Source of the DNA: JAADDK01 sp964425415 | GTDB taxonomy: Archaea > Thermoplasmatota > Thermoplasmata > Thermoplasmatales > Aciduliprofundaceae | NCBI GenBank assembly: GCA_964425415.1 | Contig: CAYRMJ010000043.1 | Span: forward strand, 1 to 11,465 | Reading direction: 5' to 3' | DNA length: 11,465 bases | Part shown: in pieces, positions 7,001-11,465 of the stretch | How the letters are laid out: the number at the start of each line of letters is the position of its first letter | Numbering within the stretch: position 1 is the first letter of the stretch | Translations under genes and position numbers: made by a program | Notes under the pieces: generated by a model | The model's database searches: none | Seen by the model: the letters and a program-made list of their open reading frames with translations, nothing else | Told to the model about the DNA's origin: nothing

Positions 7001-8223
7001 AAAATTCAGTTACTGTACATACAAAGTTTATCACATCTAACGGAATAGTTTATGCTCCCCCTGGAAACTATACTCTCTCTGTAGTTATGATAGACTCCAG
7101 CGGAAATAAAAACACAAGTGTTTTCAACCTTTGGATAGATAACCATGGTGAGGCTTTGCCACCAATTATCATTGGGCCTTCCTGTGGAGCAGTCAATAAA
7201 ACAGAGTCGTTGATGTACAAGGCATACGACAATGTTGGCGTTAAGAATATGGGCATATACCTAAATGGAACTATTATTAAGAAAATTGAAGGTGATGTGC
7301 TCATTGTTGATTACAGTCTTGCACATCATGGCTGGCATAATATAACCATATTTGCAGAAGATGTAAATGGGAACATGGCATTTTTGAATGTGAGTGTGTT
7401 TTTCTCCGCCGTAAAGGCGGTTAATATTACTGCAACTCTTGTAAATAATACTATAACAACAGATGAGCGGGGATTAATTATAATTGATTTGAAAAATTAC
7501 GATGTGCCTTACAACTATAACATTACAATATCCATTGATGGTAAGAAATATACTGAGATTCAAGTTTATCTTAGACCATACGAGAGTAAAAGCCTTTATG
7601 AATACCTCCCCCCTCTTGAACATGGTGTTCATACAGTCTCAGTAAATGGGAAAGTAATGAAGATAAAGGTAGAAAAAACTGTGATTGAAAACCTGCCCAC
7701 AGATTTGGTACTTAAGTACGGTAAAAATCTTAAGTTCACGCAAAGTAAAGGAGTCATATACAAAGGATTCCAGATTTCAGAAGGCAATTTTATTTTAGTT
7801 ATATCTGCACTTGTATCAGTGACTCTTATTCTTTTGTTCTTTGGTATATACTCAACAACATTGAAATCTCTAAACTTTAAAAATATAGGAATTCTTAGAG
7901 CCATAGGTGCAGACCATAGAAAGATACTCGCACTTTACATGCGAGAATCCTCTACGTATATAGGCATTCCCGTTATTGTAGGTATATTGGCAGGATACCT
8001 ATTGGTGGAAATTATAAACTATACTGATCTATTGATGGCTTTCGGACATACCCTCATAATCTATATATCGGTACTTGAAATCTCAGAGGTTTTGGTAATA
8101 GGCATATTCTTCACAGTTATTTCAAACTTTATAATATTCCGAAAACTAATAAAATCGCAAGTTGTGGATATTATGGGTAGAGAGAACAAAGGTAAAATTG
8201 TAAAACTGGAAGAGTTTATCTAA
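4075..8223 (+). CDS. Giant FtsX-family ABC permease with about 1200-residue extracellular Ig-like array
   Basis: A 1382-residue membrane protein, against about 350-650 for ordinary FtsX/MacB permeases. Order of parts: helix 1 (about 7-28); MacB-PCD-like domain (about 30-205, with a GAMIGINAAKRFNLHVGDKV block and a TGHPVDDELVVSLSIA block); CARDB-like domain (about 208-298); three beta-rich segments (about 299-563); three A-B pairs of Ig-like repeats (about 565-1111); a second CARDB-like segment (about 1113-1205); then helices at about 1240-1262, 1292-1317 and 1328-1360. The coupling motif GILRAIGADHRKI is at about 1271-1283. About 50 N-X-S/T sequons lie outside the membrane, implying dense N-glycosylation, and there are only five cysteines. 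The ends are ordinary permease sequence, so the array is an insertion between helices 1 and 2, not a fusion at a terminus. The frame is open throughout. The gene overlaps the upstream permease by four bases. The substrate and the role of the array are unknown; a surface stalk, sensor or adhesin-like reach is inferred. Confidence 0.87.
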   Translation: MILGKKIILPIFILFLLFSSMFISLISIYTMPESILGGHGVYVITSSKDKNPIRSNLNLEIAYGLENMSYIKAVSPEIFVFTVINNKPITVRGVQFEKFIHIENGKIVEGQLPKTVHGAMIGINAAKRFNLHVGDKVTLYGSFTSSIAIVNITAIYKTGHPVDDELVVSLSIAGELAGIAPGHVSIIRVKTDDANKINLLLSRTYPKFTASINSTSQTYTGDIFNVTVRIKNEGTQGGKAQLSVRFEEEWKNLTVYVKNYKNVTLKFIAKHSGSHYIIATVKNDVMYYTNKTLVSVMKKPVFISGPTMVNVNQTVMYNITTVRGENITSGNITIFGPNGYCRYLEGKSVLKLIFPAVGNYTILFKGENYSTEELNVSAYGHKSLFSIATLSPDPINDTFYILKGEKLTIITNGTSYVSIDNSTYMKRKEIVVSKSMIGNHLIKIRVISNNYMGEHSFKLHPVSNISPKIISPIKNEDVVTFGENLTFQILDPIPIKRIHYTYNNESREIFLNQSFDLYIENYTFNITINVNTLHFHFNMNFTDSWGRGAKISAKCKVFVEKDIFSPHIIAKNVTMWSGNVTEIYAYDNEKISELSVSVFGHEFRGYIEQNGQAVAYVKTVFKRGDSLVFVKPGTYYGVAMAKDIAGNENITNFTIIINNVDEKNPPIILGPKIANLSARPAKFMAFDNVGVKNISCYENGNKIKEINGNELNLTNRDFSNGLHTITILAVDLNGNTGYYSAKVLVNYTDNKAPTIIIEKNKIWGGNSTKIIAVDNVKTTRISVFVFDRYYNRTNVSYIYVPTTYSKNGKLFFIPPGDYLMKVTAEDWAGNINISYFHLYINNTNERNPPVFETPNFISVNATDNISISAVDNSEMWKMWAVYEGKTIAITNSSSLSFSASLLPCGYSSITVYAEDINKNVNHKNFRILIKDNVPPHLKTYFSKIWGGNSTKIIAEDNVRISFMSVHFMGRYINTSENSVTVHTKFITSNGIVYAPPGNYTLSVVMIDSSGNKNTSVFNLWIDNHGEALPPIIIGPSCGAVNKTESLMYKAYDNVGVKNMGIYLNGTIIKKIEGDVLIVDYSLAHHGWHNITIFAEDVNGNMAFLNVSVFFSAVKAVNITATLVNNTITTDERGLIIIDLKNYDVPYNYNITISIDGKKYTEIQVYLRPYESKSLYEYLPPLEHGVHTVSVNGKVMKIKVEKTVIENLPTDLVLKYGKNLKFTQSKGVIYKGFQISEGNFILVISALVSVTLILLFFGIYSTTLKSLNFKNIGILRAIGADHRKILALYMRESSTYIGIPVIVGILAGYLLVEIINYTDLLMAFGHTLIIYISVLEISEVLVIGIFFTVISNFIIFRKLIKSQVVDIMGRENKGKIVKLEEFI
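5768..7405 (+). repeat. Three tandem A-B pairs of about 183-residue Ig-like repeats inside the giant permease
   Basis: A-type units begin near 5768, 6328 and 6871, and B-type units near 6067, 6616 and 7159, giving a period of about 543-560 bases. A units share the opening W-G/S-GN-T-I-A-DN (IWGGNSTKIIA in the second and third), then PPG-Y and a W/I/S-(A/S)GN turn near the end. B units open with PP-I--GP, then (F/Y)DNVGVKN, and end with H-ITI-A-D-NGN. At DNA level the second and third A units stay close around 6359 and 6905, suggesting fairly recent duplication. Related units of this kind are extracellular beta-sandwich folds. Confidence 0.85.
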
Positions 8224-9308
8224 CTTTTTGGAACATAGCGCCTAAGTTTTTTAAGCATCTCCAATTTCTCTCTGTTTCCAATATTTGCTTCTTCAATACT
8301 AATTTGCAATATTTGAATACCTTCATCATAGGCAACCCTATCCACCGGCTTGGGAACGCCGTCCTTTCCACCAACAGCAAAAGAATATTTTACAGGGTCC
8401 CGCCATGAAGGCTCTGCTCCATATATAACCTCTGAAATGTACGCAAGGGCTCGCACGGTGGCAGGACCCACACCTTTTATATTTATAAGCTCTTCATAGT
8501 CCTTAGGTTGAATTTCATAAGCTTTAAACATTGCCTTCCAATTGATATTCCACGGCATAGTCAAAACTTTGTATCCCAAAAAATCGTCAATGGTACTCTG
8601 CTTGTCATCTCTGCTCTTAACAATCATTCTCCTTATTCGCTCTGGATTCTCACGAGCCATATCAACAGATATCTTTCTTGCCTCCTCACTTTTGGATGCG
8701 GTCATATCAAGTACTTTGTTCTCAACTTTTGTGGAAATTATACCTCTATGTGGCTCATTAACAAATGAGTTCAATCCGTATATCCAGTGGTACCTGCGAG
8801 CATATTTATTAGAGGCATTCATGCCCTGCTGAATCACAGTCCAATTCCCATTTTCAGAAATTAAAATTACATGATGATACAAAGAATATCCATCCTGCAC
8901 CAACGCGTTATCAACTTTGGCAGCCATTTTGCTACTGTACTTCAAACGCTCAACTTTCCAAGAGGGTATGTTGAATTTTTCACCTACTTTCTCAATCTCC
9001 TGTGGAGTTTTATGTGAAGCCACACCCTTGCCCCCAGCCACCATTACACCATGCTCCTCTCTCAACACCTGCTTAAGTGAGCCGAGAGTTACTGTAGTAG
9101 TGCCTGATGAATGCCAATCAAAGCCTATAACACATGAAAAAGCCTGAAACCAGTAAGGATCTGCAAATCTGCGCAGCACTTCATCAGGACCAAATTCCAT
9201 AGCAATTATTTTAACGATCTCTCCTGATAATTTAACCATTCTCTCAAAAAGCCAGCGCGGTGCATGACCACCGTGCAGGGGCAGATTTGCAATTCCGGAG
9301 CGCTCCAT
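8220..9308 (-). CDS. DUF763 protein with helix-hairpin-helix motif
   Basis: A 362-residue protein of the DUF763 family, known in archaea and some thermophilic bacteria and, to my knowledge, without an assigned function. The N-terminus RSGIANLPLHGGHAPRWLF (3-21) is the family hallmark, followed by FADPYWFQAFSCVIGFDWHSSGTTT. A helix-hairpin-helix, IKGVGPATVRALAYI (277-291), resembles DNA-binding HhH motifs of repair proteins, and the PSWRDPVKYSFAVGGKDGVP block after it is also family-typical. No membrane segment or signal peptide is visible, so it should be cytosolic and probably binds nucleic acid (inference). I chose the ATG at 9308 over the in-frame GTG at 9314, because GAGGTGA lies just before it and the GTG falls inside that site. 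It starts two bases after the last KaiC-like gene and is the final gene of that operon. Its stop overlaps the stop of the convergent giant permease gene. Confidence 0.88.
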   Translation of the reverse strand: MERSGIANLPLHGGHAPRWLFERMVKLSGEIVKIIAMEFGPDEVLRRFADPYWFQAFSCVIGFDWHSSGTTTVTLGSLKQVLREEHGVMVAGGKGVASHKTPQEIEKVGEKFNIPSWKVERLKYSSKMAAKVDNALVQDGYSLYHHVILISENGNWTVIQQGMNASNKYARRYHWIYGLNSFVNEPHRGIISTKVENKVLDMTASKSEEARKISVDMARENPERIRRMIVKSRDDKQSTIDDFLGYKVLTMPWNINWKAMFKAYEIQPKDYEELINIKGVGPATVRALAYISEVIYGAEPSWRDPVKYSFAVGGKDGVPKPVDRVAYDEGIQILQISIEEANIGNREKLEMLKKLRRYVPKS

Positions 9309-9310
9309 AT

Positions 9311-9317
9311 TCACCTC
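9311..9317 (-). promoter_or_regulatory. Shine-Dalgarno site of the DUF763 gene
   Basis: GAGGTGA on the minus strand. It overlaps the stop codon of the upstream KaiC-like gene, and its GAGG core ends 5 bases before the ATG at 9308, which suggests translational coupling. Confidence 0.6.
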
Positions 9318-10051
9318 ACGATTTTGATTCCATTCTCCGAAATCTGATATTTGAATATACCGGTCTTCTCAGGATGATTTCTAACTTTTTTGATGACAAT
9401 ATGATGCAAAAAGCCTTTAGGGGTTTTGAGCATGTCCATTTCCAGTATCACATCTGCCAATTGCTCTATTCCACTCTGAGTATGTGTATCATACACATCC
9501 TTCATCATAGTGACAAGAACAACTCCTCCGTAGTACTGGGCATGAGCCTTTATGGTACGAAGAGCTGATATAACCTTTGTGCGCTCGTAATTATTTAGGA
9601 AGAAATCAAGAGAGTCTATTACTATTCTAAATGGTGGTTTAAGCTTTGATATTTCATAGGTGATCATTGTAAGAAAATTAACTTCCTTCTCCTTCTTTTT
9701 TCGGGCTGGAGAGAATATCTCATTTACAGGTATACCTTCTTCTCTGTACTTGCTGATTATCAGCTCTCTCTCAAGAACTTTGTGATAATACTCTGCACCT
9801 ATGTTGACGATTTTTATGTTTGTGGGCCATCCAAAACTCTTCATTGTGGTTATAATATCCTCGTCCCTCTCCGTGGTGGTTATGTACATTACATTCTCAT
9901 TCTCAGCCCCAGCAGCCGCAAACTGCTTTGCAAATAACTCTGTTCCTGATCCTGTGGAACCTGAGAGAAGAATTGTGTAACCCTCCGGCACGCCGTCCAT
10001 TAGAGCCTTGTCAAGTAGGGGCAATCCTATTGACACACGTTCTAGACTCAT
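9311..10051 (-). CDS. KaiC/RAD55-like protein with broken Walker A (third of triad)
   Basis: A 246-residue single-domain protein of the KaiC/RAD55 branch of RecA-like ATPases. It opens with the family phrase RVSIGLPLLDKALMDGVPEGYTILLSG, but the P-loop at 31-38 reads GSTGSGTE. The invariant Lys is Thr37 and the next Ser/Thr is Glu38, so normal ATP binding and hydrolysis are doubtful. The segment after strand 2 (YITTTERDEDI, E61), the Walker B strand FRIVIDSLDFF (141-151) and the C-terminal KaiC finger-like motif KKVRNHPEK (221-229) are kept. A lysine-rich insertion RKKKEKE lies at 117-123. The ATG at 10051 is preferred to the GTG at 10057: GGAGGGTGA ends 6 bases before the ATG, whereas the GTG directly abuts it. 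The start is two bases after the previous gene. It is possibly a regulatory or structural partner of the intact paralogue two genes upstream (inference). Confidence 0.82.
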   Translation of the reverse strand: MSLERVSIGLPLLDKALMDGVPEGYTILLSGSTGSGTELFAKQFAAAGAENENVMYITTTERDEDIITTMKSFGWPTNIKIVNIGAEYYHKVLERELIISKYREEGIPVNEIFSPARKKKEKEVNFLTMITYEISKLKPPFRIVIDSLDFFLNNYERTKVISALRTIKAHAQYYGGVVLVTMMKDVYDTHTQSGIEQLADVILEMDMLKTPKGFLHHIVIKKVRNHPEKTGIFKYQISENGIKIVR

Positions 10052-10053
10052 AC

Positions 10054-10626
10054 TCACTCACCCTCCTCTACCGTATAAATGTCATCACAGACCATATTCA
10101 GCATAGCATCAATCTCATGCGTCTCCTGCTCCTTCATTGAAAGAATTACCATGTAAAGATCCCACGTTCTGAGAGAAGTGACTAATATATGTAGAAACTC
10201 AGACATTATCTTGGGGCCGTTGTATATGGACATGGAATTCACAGAGTCAAGAATTACCACTGCCTTTTTGTCATTATATTTGCGTGCAAGATATTCAATT
10301 TTAAGCATAATGTATTCAAGCATGGTGGGACTCTCTATGAAGAGAAAATGGTCGGAAAACTCAGAGCTTTCTTTCATAAGATGAGATATGGTATCTACGA
10401 AAAACACTCTGCCTGAGTCTATCCCTAAAAGCCCAAATAGGTTTTCAATGCTTTTTGAAGGTATTGTTGAAGTCACATAAAAAACATAAAGATCATGCCT
10501 CGTGGCAAAAACATCAACAACTGCTCTCAAAACATCAAAATAGGAATTCACACCTGTGTTTATAGCCAGCGATGATGCAGGTGGTAGCTCTTCAAGCTTT
10601 GTTACAACATCTGCAGTGACACTCAT
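10054..10626 (-). CDS. Short KaiC/RAD55-like protein without a P-loop (second of triad)
   Basis: A 190-residue cytosolic protein with the alternating strand-helix pattern of a RecA/KaiC core but no Walker A. Where the P-loop should be (about 20-33) it reads LAINTGVNSYFDVL, with no Gly-Lys-Ser/Thr. Strands follow at YVFYVTST (47-54), RVFFVDTI (73-80) and the Walker B-like AVVILDSVNS (122-131, D127), then helix and strand up to YMVILSMKE. It lacks the C-terminal finger module seen in both neighbours. Position between two KaiC-like genes and the ESPTMLE segment support membership, but identity by motif is weaker than for the neighbours. The ATG at 10626 is chosen: GGAGGTG ends 8 bases before it, while the upstream in-frame GTG at 10635 overlaps that site. 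It probably acts as a non-catalytic subunit (inference); it could also be an unrelated Rossmann-like regulator. Confidence 0.65.
   Translation of the reverse strand: MSVTADVVTKLEELPPASSLAINTGVNSYFDVLRAVVDVFATRHDLYVFYVTSTIPSKSIENLFGLLGIDSGRVFFVDTISHLMKESSEFSDHFLFIESPTMLEYIMLKIEYLARKYNDKKAVVILDSVNSMSIYNGPKIMSEFLHILVTSLRTWDLYMVILSMKEQETHEIDAMLNMVCDDIYTVEEGE
10058..10066 (-). promoter_or_regulatory. Shine-Dalgarno site of the third KaiC-like gene
   Basis: GGAGGGTGA on the minus strand, 6 bases before the ATG at 10051 and embedded in the last codons of the preceding gene. It decides the start against the GTG at 10057. Confidence 0.7.
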
Positions 10627-10631
10627 TATTA

Positions 10632-11378
10632 TCACACCTCCGCACTTCCGCCCTTTAGAAGAGGGGCCATTAACACTCCGATAGACGTTAAATCCAGCAC
10701 ATATTTTGCCCTTGAATGGGTTGTACCTCGCATCTTAATAACTTGTATGGTTCTAAGAAGATCTCCACGGCGTTCAAGATTGCCCATATATATTATTCCA
10801 TCTGCAATTGCCTCTTCTACTCCATACTGCGAATAGCCGCGAGCAGATGGCAGGAGCTCAGAAACAAGTATTGTGGTGCATCCCAAATCTGATAGCTCTT
10901 TACCTAAATGCAAGATGAACTCTCGTATCTCCTCTTTAGACGTCAAGCGATAGCATATTGATGTTATGGAATCAATGACCAATCTCTTTATTCCTAACTC
11001 TTTTACCATTTTTACTATCTGGTCCACCAGTATGTTAACATCCTCAAGAGAGAACTCCAACTTCTCAAGCCCAAGCTTCACATATATTTCCTGTAAGTCC
11101 ACAAAAATCAGCTTTTTATCCAATATTAGCTTCTTGTTGAAGAACTCGTAAGTTATCATATTCTCCACTAATTTCTCTGGCGCTTCGGTAACAGATAGAT
11201 ACATTGAGCGCTCACCCATCAACGCGCCATGCACGAGAAATTCAAGACTTAAAGTGGTTTTTCCCGTTCCGCAGGATCCTGTAATCAGGATGGTGTTTCC
11301 CCGCGGAATTCCTCCGTTGAGGATGCTATCCAACCCCGCAATTCCCGTTTTGCACCTATCTCTTGTACTTTCTGCCAT
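10632..11378 (-). CDS. Intact KaiC/RAD55-like ATPase (first of triad)
   Basis: A 248-residue single-domain RecA-superfamily ATPase of the KaiC/RAD55 type. TGIAGLDSILNGGIPRGNTILITG leads into a complete Walker A, GSCGTGKT (34-41). YLSVTEAP (60-67) carries E65 at the position of the KaiC catalytic glutamates, and Walker B is RLVIDSITSI (132-141, D136). The C-terminal VIKMRGTTH (213-221) matches the KaiC finger pattern K-x-R-G-T-x-H, which contacts ATP bound in the neighbouring subunit. Archaeal proteins of this type are thought to act in signalling or in assembly of machines (ArlH is one example), but this gene has no archaellum genes nearby. The ATG at 11378 lies about 28 bases from a TATA box and shows no SD, so it heads the operon as a leaderless transcript. 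An ATG at 11382 is in another frame. Confidence 0.9.
   Translation of the reverse strand: MAESTRDRCKTGIAGLDSILNGGIPRGNTILITGSCGTGKTTLSLEFLVHGALMGERSMYLSVTEAPEKLVENMITYEFFNKKLILDKKLIFVDLQEIYVKLGLEKLEFSLEDVNILVDQIVKMVKELGIKRLVIDSITSICYRLTSKEEIREFILHLGKELSDLGCTTILVSELLPSARGYSQYGVEEAIADGIIYMGNLERRGDLLRTIQVIKMRGTTHSRAKYVLDLTSIGVLMAPLLKGGSAEV
10635..10641 (-). promoter_or_regulatory. Shine-Dalgarno site of the second KaiC-like gene
   Basis: GGAGGTG on the minus strand in the last codons of the intact KaiC-like gene, 8 bases before the ATG at 10626. It rules out the in-frame GTG at 10635, whose first base lies inside the site. Confidence 0.7.
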
Positions 11379-11398
11379 CCATTATGCTAATGTTCAAT

Positions 11399-11413
11399 AG
11401 GTATTTTTATTTT
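11399..11413 (-). promoter_or_regulatory. TATA box of the KaiC-like/DUF763 operon
   Basis: The minus strand reads AAAAATAAAAATACC across this site, with its centre about 28 bases before the ATG at 11378. It is the only promoter-like element I see for the four-gene operon, since the internal gaps are 2-5 bases. The remaining bases to 11465 hold no gene I can support. Confidence 0.55.
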
Positions 11414-11465
11414 TCTCCGTTTTGTGCTCTGTCGCATAAACAGTGTGCGAAGAGCGGTAGATGAA

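Noticed and set aside
5768..7405. Array as a CRISPR or intergenic satellite repeat
   Set aside because: The repeats are long, diverged, in frame and encode Ig-like protein domains in an open reading frame; there are no short identical repeats with spacers.
9941..9965. Broken Walker A of the third KaiC-like protein as a sequencing error
   Set aside because: Two adjacent residues differ from consensus (ACA GAG in place of Lys and Ser/Thr codons), the frame is intact and the rest of the domain is well formed, so a real substitution is likelier than an error.
11432..11465. Possible plus-strand gene starting at the ATG at 11461, with a weak TATA-like CATAAAC upstream
   Set aside because: Only five bases of the putative gene are in the window, so it cannot be supported.

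Overview
The window is compact, AT-rich archaeal DNA. The tyrosyl-tRNA synthetase is of the archaeal type, three KaiC/RAD55-like ATPases and a DUF763 protein are present, and first genes of transcription units have a TATA box about 25-28 bases before the start codon with no leader. An ABC locus carries heavily sequon-rich extracellular domains. The combination suggests a Thermoplasmatota-like euryarchaeon; Aciduliprofundum-type organisms come to mind, but I cannot prove the species from the sequence alone.

Layout, left to right. (1) Positions 1-1609, minus strand: the N-terminal half of an adenine/adenosine deaminase that runs off the left edge, and upstream of it tyrS. Each has its own TATA box and neither shows a Shine-Dalgarno (SD) sequence. 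(2) Positions 1653-8223: a four-gene membrane locus arranged around a 43-base divergent promoter region. To the left run an ABC ATPase of the LolD/MacB type and an overlapping DUF1616-like membrane protein. To the right run a small FtsX-family permease and, with an ATGA overlap, a giant 1382-residue FtsX-family permease. The giant protein keeps the normal four-helix permease frame but carries about 1200 extracellular residues, including six Ig-like repeats in three A-B pairs. (3) Positions 8220-11378, minus strand: a tight four-gene operon. It encodes one intact KaiC-like ATPase, a short KaiC-like protein with no P-loop, a KaiC-like protein with a broken P-loop but a retained C-terminal finger motif, and a DUF763 protein with a helix-hairpin-helix. 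Positions 11379-11465 hold its promoter and otherwise nothing I can assign.

How they may work together. The ATPase would drive a heterodimer of the two FtsX permeases. The DUF1616-like protein shares a CARDB-like extracellular domain with the giant permease and may be an accessory subunit. This looks like a MacB/LolCDE-style mechanotransmission or export machine with an oversized cell-surface stalk. The KaiC triad looks like one working ATPase plus two degenerate paralogues, which suggests an obligate hetero-oligomer or switch, co-expressed with a probable DNA-binding protein of unknown function. These two loci are the best candidates for undescribed systems here. No tRNA, rRNA, CRISPR array, insertion sequence or pseudogene was seen.
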